From contig JAMOOB010000127.1 in assembly GCA_027066265.1 (NCBI GenBank), positions 1 to 48,623 on the forward strand: a stretch of 48,623 nt of DNA, written 5' to 3'. A model generated the notes under the pieces. The model did no database searches. It had not been told where the DNA came from and was given only the letters and a program-made list of their open reading frames with translations. Position 1 is the first letter of the stretch, and every line of letters starts with the position of its first letter. Source of the stretch: Desulfurococcales archaeon (GTDB taxonomy: Archaea; Thermoproteota; Thermoprotei_A; Sulfolobales; Ignisphaeraceae). This document shows, piece by piece, positions 34,772 to 43,306 of this stretch. A program made the position numbers and the translations under genes.

Positions 34772-35423
34772 GGAGCTCTACATTAACACCCTCTTTATCT
34801 ACATCTATCAAAGCGTAGAAACCTTTCATGCAGGGTCCCGGATTGACTATCACTGTACGATCTATTCTGTCTACAGCTCTAGATTCATGGATATGTCCGC
34901 ATACACATAGCAATGGCTTTCGTTCTTCTATGAATCTACGAATGGTTTTAGATCCTACGTGTTGACCCATATAGACGATATCGCACTTCGTAGCGTAGGG
35001 TGGACTGTGGCTTAGCACTATGGCGTTATCGAAGCTCGCAACATTTGCAGCTGCACCAGACAATAGCTCTTCGATAGCTTTCTCCTCGAGCTCGAAAACG
35101 GTTCCGAAAGGTGTTGGTGGCGAACCTCCTACGCCAATCACTACAAGATTGTTGATGGCAATCGCTTTGCCGTGGATATTGATAACTTTCTCACGAGGTT
35201 TCTCGTAGTGTTCGGGCGGATCCATGTTTCCAGGTACGCATAGCAAGGGTACGTCGATGAATGTATCGAGTTCGTCTAGGAGCTTCGATGTCTGGTAAAT
35301 GCCTCGGTATGGAGCGATGTCCCCGGCAAACAGTACGAGCTCGATATCTTTCCTAACGCGTAGGTATATCTCACGGAAACGGTCTAGTGCACCGTGGATA
35401 TCGCTTACGGCAAGGATTCGCAC
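34761..35423 (-). CDS. Calcineurin-like metallophosphoesterase
   Basis: The 220-residue protein has the metallophosphatase motifs in order: DIHGALDRF, LFAGDIAPY, PGNMDPPE, VLSHSPPY and CGHIHESRAVD, which together bind two metal ions. GGSPPTPFG follows the strand typical of the YfcE/MJ0912-like archaeal group. It hydrolyses phosphoesters; the substrate is unknown. The ATG is at 35423. The hotdog gene upstream ends 40 bases before. Confidence 0.85.
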   Translation of the reverse strand: MRILAVSDIHGALDRFREIYLRVRKDIELVLFAGDIAPYRGIYQTSKLLDELDTFIDVPLLCVPGNMDPPEHYEKPREKVINIHGKAIAINNLVVIGVGGSPPTPFGTVFELEEKAIEELLSGAAANVASFDNAIVLSHSPPYATKCDIVYMGQHVGSKTIRRFIEERKPLLCVCGHIHESRAVDRIDRTVIVNPGPCMKGFYALIDVDKEGVNVELLKL

Positions 35424-35462
35424 GTTTATGCACCCAGCGTTCTGTATTAAGGGACGGTGTTA

Positions 35463-35849
35463 TCAACGCTCTTCGATTACGAACGAGGTGTATGCACGGC
35501 ATGCGGGAACGCCGTCACGATCCTCGACAATGCTTTCCGCTACGGCAACTCGACCAACTCGATGAATGCATGTTCTTAGAGATGCCTCTTCCAGGCACGA
35601 TAGCTGCTTTACGAATGAAATGCTAGTGCTAAGCACTATTATGTACTCATCGCTCTCAATGTGTTTACGCGATAGATACTCGGCGAGCGAAGTCGTTAGA
35701 GCAGCTAGACAACCTCCATGAACTCTCCCATACTCATCGCATGCATGCTCTGAGAACGCGAACAAGATACTGATGCACTTCCCATCCCTTTCAACGTTGA
35801 ACTCTCTAACAACTACGTACTGCTTCAAGAACTCGGGTAGGAACTCCAT
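35463..35849 (-). CDS. Hotdog-fold thioesterase (PaaI-like)
   Basis: The 128-residue protein has the PaaI signature GRVHGGCLAALTTSLAEY and the strand set ISILFAFSE, STSISFVKQL, RVGRVAVAESIVE and CRAYTSFVI. It should hydrolyse acyl-CoA thioesters as a dimer or tetramer. The missing Asn upstream of HGG and the Asp/Glu catalytic position cannot be judged by eye. It follows nucS on the same strand by 24 bases. Confidence 0.78.
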   Translation of the reverse strand: MEFLPEFLKQYVVVREFNVERDGKCISILFAFSEHACDEYGRVHGGCLAALTTSLAEYLSRKHIESDEYIIVLSTSISFVKQLSCLEEASLRTCIHRVGRVAVAESIVEDRDGVPACRAYTSFVIEER

Positions 35850-35872
35850 ACCTAGCCCTCTACGAATCGTTT

Positions 35873-36544
35873 CTACTTCTTAAAGAATGTTTCGAGTGTA
35901 GGTCTCGAACGATATGTAAGAGTCTTGCTATCGACGAAACGAAAGCCCTCCTTCAACAGAAGCGATTTAGCTTCTTCAGATATCGAAGGAGCTACGAGTA
36001 CTCCTTCAACTCGATACCCCTGCGAACGATAGTAATCCACGTACCGTTTCAATTGCGAAACCGCCTGTATACCAGCTCGCTCATTCTTTACCTCGACAAC
36101 TATGAGCGTTCCATCGCTTCGCTTGAGCAAGACGTCGATCTTTCCGTAAGGAGTTGAAACTTCGCGACCAACGAGCTCTGCGTTGGGATCTATTGCGTGA
36201 GGATTCGAAGCGAGAACGTTAGCTATATCCTTCTCGGTACCAACCACTACGAGCTTCGTTGTTGAGAGTTTGCATGCGGTTACGAGGTATACTCTAGGGA
36301 TTTCTATCAATACCTCTTCTCGTGGAGAAGTGCGTATGGATCGCACTCTCAGAGTATGTTCAATGCATTCGAATATTATTGTCGATCCCGGTGGTTGCCA
36401 ATTCAAGGGTTCTCGTTTGCTAGCTTCATGTACTAGGAGTGTTCCATCGGGTTTTGTGATCAGTAGCCTTGGAGCTTCAGCTGCGTAGGAGGCTGCACGT
36501 CCATAGTATTCGATACTCATGTCACCTACTAGGATCACCACCAT
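35873..36544 (-). CDS. nucS: Endonuclease NucS/EndoMS
   Basis: From ATG 36544 the product has 223 residues. Motifs are YYGRAASYAAEAPRLLI, LLVHEASKREPLNWQPPG in the N-terminal DNA-binding domain, and YGKIDVLLKRSDGTLIVVEVKNERAG in the RecB-like nuclease domain (Asp, Glu, Lys catalytic). NucS cuts mismatched or branched DNA. The C-terminal TLETFFKK resembles a PCNA-binding tail. Upstream, the same frame continues to 36619 and encodes residues that fit the family's usual N-terminal helix. A Shine-Dalgarno site there points to a start near 36616, where only ATC/ATA codons are available. ATG 36544 is thus a conservative start. Confidence 0.9.
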   Translation of the reverse strand: MVVILVGDMSIEYYGRAASYAAEAPRLLITKPDGTLLVHEASKREPLNWQPPGSTIIFECIEHTLRVRSIRTSPREEVLIEIPRVYLVTACKLSTTKLVVVGTEKDIANVLASNPHAIDPNAELVGREVSTPYGKIDVLLKRSDGTLIVVEVKNERAGIQAVSQLKRYVDYYRSQGYRVEGVLVAPSISEEAKSLLLKEGFRFVDSKTLTYRSRPTLETFFKK

Positions 36545-36619
36545 ACTCTTTCGAACTTCGTTGAGCTTCTTCGCGAGCTCTACGCAATCCTTACGCTCGA
36601 TGTCTATGCATACGATGGT

Positions 36620-37594
36620 TCAGCACCTCTCGAAAGATCTTACAACTTCTTCTAGCTTCCTAGCTATGTTATCTACATCCTCTTCGCCGTATATGGTCAA
36701 CGATGCCGCTTCTCTATGACCTCCATAGAACGGAGCGTTGAGGGTACGCGAGATGTATTCGCATAGCTCGAGAGCCTTGCCTTCGGGGGATCTCACCGTT
36801 ACTACGATCTTTCCTTCCTCACCTCGTATCAGTATCAACGGTTTTCGATGCCTCTTCGTGTACTCAGAAGATGCTATTCCAAACAAACCAGCGTATGCTA
36901 AGGATTGAGCATGTGTAAAGCTCACTATTACCCATCCACAGACTTCTCGAGCGCGACGAGCAATCGTGTTGACGAGCATGTTCAACAGTACTTTACCTCT
37001 GCGGTACTTGGCTTCGAATTCGGGCGATCTCCAGAATTCTTTGCCTTCAACAATGCTCTTCACGGCTTCGCAGAACGTTGTGGTATCGGTAGGATCTATG
37101 GCTAGAGCTAGCTTAATGCAGTCTGCAATACCTTTGACCGTCTCATCGTTTGTTTCGCTACCTTCGCATACGTTTGCAACGTTTACGAGAAGCTCTTCGT
37201 ACTTATTAAGGTTCTTGATCATGGTCTCGACGAGCACTGCAGGAGTTGAGACCGTTGGGATCCATGCAACGCGAGCGAATTGCTTCACTTCTTCAACGAG
37301 GTTCTGCGACGATATGTGGTGATCGATGATTGTTATCCTAGTGCCGCTGCGTGCAATCTCTCGAAGTACGTTTACGAGCTCTGGATTCAGCGCTACGTCT
37401 AGTATCACCAGATGATCAACGCCTTCGCTTTCCACGCTCTTCGTAGCGGATTCAACATCTTTTGCAGCTCTCCATGGCTGGGTAAAGCGTAGAACGAGAT
37501 TCTTTGGATAGTAATCGGCTAGGAAACGTCTTATGTAGAGTCCCGCCGATATAACACCATCGCAATCACCGTGGAATACGACCACAGCCTTCAT
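36620..37594 (-). CDS. DHH family phosphoesterase (RecJ-like)
   Basis: The 324-residue protein has HGDCDGVISAGLYI (metal-binding Asp), VILDVALN, IIDHHIS and, at the C-terminus, FYGGHREAASL, the DHHA1 signature. All DHH motifs are intact, so it is probably an active exonuclease or phosphodiesterase, unlike the inactive Cdc45-type RecJ. The ATG is at 37594. Its last codons hold the GAGAGGTG site that appears to drive nucS, and the stop TGA is in the same frame as nucS, so the pair are co-transcribed. A role in DNA repair is inference from that pairing. Confidence 0.82.
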   Translation of the reverse strand: MKAVVVFHGDCDGVISAGLYIRRFLADYYPKNLVLRFTQPWRAAKDVESATKSVESEGVDHLVILDVALNPELVNVLREIARSGTRITIIDHHISSQNLVEEVKQFARVAWIPTVSTPAVLVETMIKNLNKYEELLVNVANVCEGSETNDETVKGIADCIKLALAIDPTDTTTFCEAVKSIVEGKEFWRSPEFEAKYRRGKVLLNMLVNTIARRAREVCGWVIVSFTHAQSLAYAGLFGIASSEYTKRHRKPLILIRGEEGKIVVTVRSPEGKALELCEYISRTLNAPFYGGHREAASLTIYGEEDVDNIARKLEEVVRSFERC

Positions 37595-37689
37595 CTCGCC
37601 ACGCCTGTACGAGCTCTTCCAATCAGATTCGCGTTGTGTTGGGAAACTATTAAGTTGTGTTAGCTAGAGTATTGCTAGGAGTGCTGATC

Positions 37690-38754
37690 GTGACGATGCA
37701 ATCCATGGATGCTGTTCGACCTACGCCTACGAGAATCGCGATGGAGTACCTAAGGAAGCAGAAGTACCATGTGATAGGTGGTCATAGCGCCGTCAAGAAG
37801 TGTTACTGGGTTCACAAAGCATTGACCGAGAAACACTTCTGCTACAAAGCTAAGTTCTACGGTATCGAAACGCATCGATGCATACAGTTCTCTCCCTCCG
37901 TACTCTGGTGTTGGAATAGGTGTCTGCACTGTTGGAGGTATAGACCGAGCGATCGCGATCGCTGGGATGAGGTAACGCTTCCCAGCGTTGACGATCCTAG
38001 GTACATCGTGGAGATGGCTATCAAAGAACATCGTAGAACCGTGAGCGGCTACAAGATGTATCCCGGAGTTGATAGAAGGATGTTTGAAGAAGCGTTGAAC
38101 CCTAAACACGTAGCGATAAGCTTGACGGGAGAAGCCACTCTCTACCCCTTGCTCGGGGATCTAATCGAGGAGTTCCATAAGAGAGGTTTGACAACGTTCC
38201 TCGTAACTCGAGGTGTAAGACCCGAAGTCCTTGCGAATCTATCTACTGAACCGACGCAGCTCTACGTATCGATCGAAGCGTTTAGCTACGAATCGTATCT
38301 AAGGTTTAACAATCCGATAGCACCCACGCTATGGAGAAGAACGCTAGAAACTTTCGAGATCTTACCAAGCTTTACGTGTCCAACGGTTGTCAGGATAACC
38401 ATCGTTAAGAGCTTCAACATGCATAGAGAAGCAATTGAGTTCTGGACAAAGCTGTTGAGCCGCGCCGAACCTACGTACATCGAAGTCAAGGCCTACATGC
38501 ATATAGGAGGATCGATAGAGAGACTCAAGAGAAGCGATATGCCTAGTCATGCCGAGGTTAGGAAGGTAGCTGAAGAACTTGCTAAGGCTCTAAGCTACAA
38601 CATTGCTTCCGAAAGCAAGCCGAGTCGTGTCGTTATGCTGACGAAGCTAAAGAAACCAGTGATACGCTACGGTAATCCTCCTATATCTTGGCACGATCCA
38701 GATCCTGGAGATGAGTACTCTGGTGAGTACGGAGCGGTCGAGGAAATCATCTAG
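37690..38754 (+). CDS. taw1: tRNA-Phe 4-demethylwyosine synthase (Taw1/TYW1)
   Basis: Radical SAM enzyme that condenses 1-methylguanosine-37 with pyruvate to form the tricyclic wyosine base. CWNRCLHCWR carries the radical SAM cysteines (about 74, 78, 81). Three further cysteines at about 38, 51 and 64 are each 13 apart, the spacing of the second iron-sulphur cluster in archaeal TYW1. SLTGEATLYPLL and YVSIEAFSYESYLRF follow. AGGAGTG at 37677-37683 supports GTG 37690 (ATG 37696 also possible) over GTG 37657. Confidence 0.93.
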   Translation: MTMQSMDAVRPTPTRIAMEYLRKQKYHVIGGHSAVKKCYWVHKALTEKHFCYKAKFYGIETHRCIQFSPSVLWCWNRCLHCWRYRPSDRDRWDEVTLPSVDDPRYIVEMAIKEHRRTVSGYKMYPGVDRRMFEEALNPKHVAISLTGEATLYPLLGDLIEEFHKRGLTTFLVTRGVRPEVLANLSTEPTQLYVSIEAFSYESYLRFNNPIAPTLWRRTLETFEILPSFTCPTVVRITIVKSFNMHREAIEFWTKLLSRAEPTYIEVKAYMHIGGSIERLKRSDMPSHAEVRKVAEELAKALSYNIASESKPSRVVMLTKLKKPVIRYGNPPISWHDPDPGDEYSGEYGAVEEII

Positions 38755-38826
38755 TACTGTGCGATGAGGCGAAACACTGAATATTTCAACGGGAATAGAG
38801 CTATGTGCTAGACACGGTTGTCGAGA

Positions 38827-39834
38827 ATGGAGAAAGTCGTTCGGAAAGCCTACGTAGATTCTAGAGGCGCGATAGTGTTTAGCGATATCGTTTGCGTAGA
38901 CGGACATAGCAATCTATGTAGGTACAGAATCGTTACACACATTCATTACGATCATATCCTCGATATCGATCGAAGTATAGCTAGGTGTAGGTACATCATC
39001 GCGACTCCCATAACTTTCGATCTTCTTGAATGTCTTGGCTACACGATGCCACGCATCAAGAAACGGTCTTTGAACTACGGTGAACAGCTAGACATTGGAA
39101 GTGCTAGGATTAGACTTGTCTATGCAGAACACATTCCCGGATCAGCGCAGGTAGTTTTCGAAACAGATGAAGGTATCTATGCCTACACTGGAGATTTCAA
39201 GCATGCTGGTACCAAGACCCCCATACTCAAGGATGTAGACATCCTAGTGGTTGATGCAACCTACGGAGATCCTTCCCATCGAAGACCTAGCGAAGACGAG
39301 ATCGAGGAGCAGTTCGCGAAACTTGTGCAGAATCTACTTATGCAAGGACCGGTAACGATCTATGCATACTTTGGTAAGGCATGCGAAGCAATGATGATAC
39401 TTCGTAGGCACGGTCTCGACGCGCCTTTCATTGCATCGACGAAGCACTGGTTGATAGCTAACAAGCTTAGGAAGTATGGCTTCGAAATCGAGGATCTGTA
39501 CCTAGATGGAACACCGGAAGCAGAGGAACTCAAGAAGTTCTCGTGGTATGTGAAGTTCGAGCACTATGCGAAGTTTAGGGATAGTGCTAAGCGTCGGGGG
39601 ACGCACATAGTTTTGAGTGGATGGCTCTTCAATAGACCAGTTAAGCAGATATCGAGCAATGTATGGATCGTTGCGCTGAGTGATCATGCAGATTTCGAGG
39701 ATGTGCTTCACTACGTAGATGAGGCACGTCCGCGCTTGCTGATCGTGGATGCCTTTAGAGGGAATCTAGCCGCTAGAAGATTCGCTAAGTACGTTAGGGA
39801 ACGACTTGGGATCCTTGCCGAAGCAATGCCTTGA
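38827..39834 (+). CDS. Metallo-beta-lactamase fold exonuclease-like protein
   Basis: The 335-residue protein has the MBL metal motifs [29 protein letters not shown] and SDHADFED, plus a [10 protein letters not shown] helix, the order of the beta-CASP RNA/DNA nuclease family (Cft2/CPSF-like), without the KH domains of larger aCPSF1. It probably cuts RNA or DNA; a DNA role as in Pso2/SNM1-like enzymes is also possible. TTG 38818 and ATG 38827 share the frame. The latter has a TATA-like ATATTTC about 40 bases upstream. Its end is 65 bases before L12. Confidence 0.82.
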   Translation: MEKVVRKAYVDSRGAIVFSDIVCVDGHSNLCRYRIVTHIHYDHILDIDRSIARCRYIIATPITFDLLECLGYTMPRIKKRSLNYGEQLDIGSARIRLVYAEHIPGSAQVVFETDEGIYAYTGDFKHAGTKTPILKDVDILVVDATYGDPSHRRPSEDEIEEQFAKLVQNLLMQGPVTIYAYFGKACEAMMILRRHGLDAPFIASTKHWLIANKLRKYGFEIEDLYLDGTPEAEELKKFSWYVKFEHYAKFRDSAKRRGTHIVLSGWLFNRPVKQISSNVWIVALSDHADFEDVLHYVDEARPRLLIVDAFRGNLAARRFAKYVRERLGILAEAMP

Positions 39835-39899
39835 AGAGATCATCAAGGTTTTTAGGAGGTTTGTTGCAGAACTGCGTTGCGGAGCCAAGGGTGAGGTTG

Positions 39900-40232
39900 A
39901 TGGAGTACGTCTACGCCGTATTACTACTCCATGCAGCTAAGAAAGAAATCTCGGAAGAGAACGTTCGTAAGGTACTCGAAGCAGCTGGCATAGCCGTAGA
40001 CGATGTGAGGCTCAAAGCACTCGTAGCCGCAGTGAAGGAGATAAACATCGACGAAGTAATTAAGAGCGCAACCGTGGCTCCAGCTGTAGCTCCAGCCGTC
40101 GTAGCTGCAGGACCCGCTCCAGCTCAGCAAGCTGCTCAAGCTCCTGCTGAAGAGAAGAAAGAAGAGGAAGAGAAGAAGGAAGGTGTATCAGAAGAACAAC
40201 TAGCAGAAGGACTAGCAGCACTATTCGGATAA
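39900..40232 (+). CDS. rpl12: Ribosomal protein P1 (archaeal L12)
   Basis: The 110-residue protein starts at ATG 39900 ([22 protein letters not shown]), preceded by GGTGAGG; the longer open frame to 39831 precedes the conserved start. It has the N-terminal dimer domain, an Ala/Pro-rich hinge and the charged tail ending LAALFG, which recruits translation GTPases. In most archaea it follows uL10, but here it stands 17 kb away between an MBL protein and AlaRS. Its last 37 codons match the uL10 tail at 110 of 111 bases. Confidence 0.96.
   Translation: MEYVYAVLLLHAAKKEISEENVRKVLEAAGIAVDDVRLKALVAAVKEINIDEVIKSATVAPAVAPAVVAAGPAPAQQAAQAPAEEKKEEEEKKEGVSEEQLAEGLAALFG
40122..40232 (+). repeat. P-stalk tail repeat, copy in L12
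   Basis: This is the plus-strand copy of the 111-base tail also found at 22020-22130 on the minus strand. The two copies lie about 18 kb apart in opposite orientation and are identical except for one synonymous base. Confidence 0.9.
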
Positions 40233-40256
40233 CCTTCGTCGACGCAACACTTAAGA

Positions 40257-40268
40257 ATTTTATATATC
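40257..40268 (+). promoter_or_regulatory. TATA box for alaS
   Basis: AATTTTATATATC lies 32-43 bases before GTG 40300. Transcription would begin near 40290, leaving a short leader that carries GGGTGAT, 3-4 bases before the GTG. Confidence 0.55.
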
Positions 40269-40299
40269 ATCGAGGTTTTGTTTCTCTAAGGGTGATCAC

Positions 40300-43026
40300 G
40301 TGAAGGTAGATGAGAATATCTTTCGCGTTAAGCTTTTCGAAGATCTAGGCTACGTAAGGAAGAGATGTAGATCGTGTAACGCGTTCTTCTGGACTCTAAA
40401 GGATGTCGATACTTGTGGAGATTCTCCATGCGAAGAGTATACGTTCTTCGATATCAAGACGAAGAGGCTTAGCTATCGAGAAGTTCGAGAGCGATTCCTG
40501 AGGTTCTTTGAAAGGCATGGACACGCGATCGTAGAGCCTAGACCTGTGGTTGCTCGATGGCGTGAAGATCTGTACCTAACGATAGCGAGCATAGTAGTGT
40601 TTCAGCCTCACGTTACATCGGGTCTAGTTCCTCCTCCAGCAAATCCGTTAGTGATTGCTCAGCCATGTATAAGGCTCGAGGATATCGATAACGTGGGTCT
40701 TACATTCGGTAGACACCTAACGAACTTCATCATGGGCGGGCACCACGCTTTCAACTATCCAAATAAATTCGTTTACTGGACGAACGAGACCGTTGAGTAT
40801 GCGTACAAGTTCTTCGTTGAAGAGATAGGGGTACCACCCGAAGAACTTAGGTTCAAGGAATCGTGGTGGGAAGGAGGTGGTAATGCTGGTCCATGTTTCG
40901 AGGTATCCGTGGGAGGACTAGAAGTTGCTACGCTAGTATTCATGATGTTTAGGAGCGTTGATGGTAGGTACGAAGAGATGGATCTGAAGATCGTTGATAC
41001 TGGGTACGGTATCGAGAGAATTGCTTGGTTATCTCAACGTACTCCTACGGCGTTCCACGCTGTGTACGGAGAACTAGTGCCAAAGTTCTTCAAGATCATG
41101 AACGTCGTTCCTCCTAGCGATGATGTGCTATACGAAGCGGTACGGATTGCGTCGAGAAGCCGTAGCATCGATGTAGAGATAGTTGCTGAGGAAGTAGCTC
41201 GTAGGCTTGGAATCGATGCGAGGGAAGTTCGTGAGCAGCTTACGAAAGCTATAGACGTCTTTGCGCTACTCGACTTCAGCAAAACGATTGCGTTGATGTT
41301 GAGCGATGGTATCGTTCCTTCGAATAGCGGTGAGGGATACCTAGCTAGGTTAGTCATCAGAAGAGCGTTGAGGAAGCTGAGCCGTTTAGGTGTAGATGTT
41401 CCGCTTCTAGAGCTCGTGAAAATGCAGGTAGATTATTGGAGCGATCTCTATCCGCGGATGACGAGAATGTGGAACTACATAGAGGAAGTTCTTAGGATTG
41501 AAGAGGATAAGTACCGCGAGGTCCTGAAACGAATCACTACGATAGCTCCGAAATTCGTTAAGAAGAAGCCTTCGTTAGAAGAGTTGATAACGTTGTACGA
41601 TTCTCAAGGTGTACCGCCAGACCTCTTGAAAGAGTACTTAGAGAAGAGGTTTGGTGTATCGATAGAGGTTCCATCGAATTTCTACTCGATCGTGGCCTCT
41701 AGACATAGTAAGCCTCAACAAGTTAGAGAATTCGAGAAAGAGAAGCTTCCTAAAGACATCGCTTCGTGGGCATCGAGGTTCCCAGCAACGCGAAGACTCT
41801 TCCACGAGGATCCATACCTAAGAACGTTCCGTGCCAGCATTCTAGGCGTACTCGATAGGTATGTAGTGCTTGATCAAACCGCGTTCTATCCGGAAGGAGG
41901 TGGTCAGCTTGGTGATCGAGGAACTCTACGCATTGGTTCGGAGACCTATCGTGTTGTAGATACGCAGAAGGTTGGCGATGTAATTGTGCATATCCTCGAA
42001 AGACCTGTCAAGGTAGAGGAAGGGACCGAGGTCGTTGGAGAAATCGATTGGAGTTGTAGGTATCGTAAAATGAAACACCATACAGCTACACACATTCTGC
42101 TAGGGGCATTGAGAAGAGTTCTAGGTGAGCATGTATGGCAAGCCGGTGCTGAGAAAACAGAAACGAAGGCACGTCTCGATGTAACGCACTTCAGATTGCC
42201 TACGAAGGAGGAAATCGCTAAGATAGAGGCTTTGGTTAACAACGTGATAGAGCAGGCACTACCCGTAAAAGTGCATCTACTTCCAAGGAATCGTGCTGAA
42301 GAACTCTATGGATTCGTGCTATACCAAGGGGGTGTACCCATGACACCAGTAATCCGTGTTGTTGAGATACCTGGATGGGATTACGAAGCGTGTTTCGGAA
42401 CCCATGTAAGGAATACGAGCGAGGTAGGAGCTGTGAAGATAATCAACGTTGAGAAGATAGCGGACGGCATCGTGAGGTTCGAGTTTACAGCGTCTACAGC
42501 TCTCAAGGAGTATACCGATAGCATTGAACAGAAGCTGGTTAACGTAGCTCAAAAACTAGGGGCATCAGCAACGGAAGTAGATAGAAGAGTTGATGTTGTG
42601 CTTAGAGAGCTAGAGGATCTTAGAAAGCTTGTTAAGACCTATCGCAGCATAGCGATGACGAAGTTGATCGAAGATCTCTTGTCTAAGAGCACATTGCTGG
42701 GACCGGTAAGACTCGTTATCTACAGACATGAGCTTCCAGACCAGGAACTACTGCGAAGTCTATTAATGAAGCTCATCGAGATCGAACCACGTGCTCTAAT
42801 CGTTGCGTACATGCCTAGGAGCGAGAACGAAACGTTCATAGAGCTATCGCTAGGGAAAGAAGCAGTAAAGTTCGTAGATGCGAGAACTATAGTCAACGAA
42901 ATGAAGAAGTATGTCGAGGTCAGAGCAGGGGGCAAACCCGATCATGTCTCCGGAATCGTCAAGATAGGCCCTAACGATGTACAAAGAATTGTAGAGGAAG
43001 TAGTGACGAAGTTGATCAAGCGATAA
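40300..43026 (+). CDS. alaS: Alanyl-tRNA synthetase
   Basis: The 908-residue class II enzyme charges tRNA-Ala. The archaeal N-terminal zinc segment (KRCRSCNAFFWT, CGDSPCEEY) is followed by the catalytic core (ERFLRFFERHGH, RPVVARWREDLY, TFGRHLTNFIMGGHHAF, DTGYGIERIAWLSQ), the tRNA-binding helices, the editing domain with HHTATHILLGALRRVLGEH and CFGTHV (zinc and proofreading), and a C-terminal domain. Length and order are those of archaeal AlaRS. GTG 40300 follows GGGTGAT. The gene is followed by tRNA-Arg. Confidence 0.96.
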   Translation: MKVDENIFRVKLFEDLGYVRKRCRSCNAFFWTLKDVDTCGDSPCEEYTFFDIKTKRLSYREVRERFLRFFERHGHAIVEPRPVVARWREDLYLTIASIVVFQPHVTSGLVPPPANPLVIAQPCIRLEDIDNVGLTFGRHLTNFIMGGHHAFNYPNKFVYWTNETVEYAYKFFVEEIGVPPEELRFKESWWEGGGNAGPCFEVSVGGLEVATLVFMMFRSVDGRYEEMDLKIVDTGYGIERIAWLSQRTPTAFHAVYGELVPKFFKIMNVVPPSDDVLYEAVRIASRSRSIDVEIVAEEVARRLGIDAREVREQLTKAIDVFALLDFSKTIALMLSDGIVPSNSGEGYLARLVIRRALRKLSRLGVDVPLLELVKMQVDYWSDLYPRMTRMWNYIEEVLRIEEDKYREVLKRITTIAPKFVKKKPSLEELITLYDSQGVPPDLLKEYLEKRFGVSIEVPSNFYSIVASRHSKPQQVREFEKEKLPKDIASWASRFPATRRLFHEDPYLRTFRASILGVLDRYVVLDQTAFYPEGGGQLGDRGTLRIGSETYRVVDTQKVGDVIVHILERPVKVEEGTEVVGEIDWSCRYRKMKHHTATHILLGALRRVLGEHVWQAGAEKTETKARLDVTHFRLPTKEEIAKIEALVNNVIEQALPVKVHLLPRNRAEELYGFVLYQGGVPMTPVIRVVEIPGWDYEACFGTHVRNTSEVGAVKIINVEKIADGIVRFEFTASTALKEYTDSIEQKLVNVAQKLGASATEVDRRVDVVLRELEDLRKLVKTYRSIAMTKLIEDLLSKSTLLGPVRLVIYRHELPDQELLRSLLMKLIEIEPRALIVAYMPRSENETFIELSLGKEAVKFVDARTIVNEMKKYVEVRAGGKPDHVSGIVKIGPNDVQRIVEEVVTKLIKR

Positions 43027-43059
43027 TAACCCCCTACAACAATGATGAGGAATGGTGCT

Positions 43060-43137
<78 letters not shown>

Positions 43138-43243
43138 CACAATTCTTCTCAACGAGGTCTAATGACCTTCAACGCTCGTAATCATAAAAGTTTTCTACGT
43201 AGGATACCCAAAGGCTATCTGGGATTCGATATCTCGTCGAAGG

Positions 43244-43300
43244 TAGATGATGACCCGAGGATTATGCTGAGTCATGATGATTCCAGCCGAGTCTGATAGT
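43244..43300 (+). ncRNA. C/D box methylation-guide sRNA
   Basis: Box C ATGATGA at 43247-43253, 13-base guide 43254-43266, box D' CTGA at 43267-43270, 3-base spacer, box C' ATGATGA at 43274-43280, 12-base guide 43281-43292, box D CTGA at 43293-43296. This is the full dual-guide archaeal layout. The guides next to D' and D imply target complements of GAGGATTATG and CCAGCCGAGT. It lies between tRNA-Arg and the convergent AmrS-like gene. A TATA-like CATAAAAGTTTT sits at about 43183-43194. Confidence 0.87.
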
Positions 43301-43306
43301 CAACGC

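Noticed and set aside
38763-38785. Possible third C/D box sRNA (GCGATGA then CTGA)
   Set aside because: Box C is imperfect, the guide is only about 9 bases, and no C' or D box follows.
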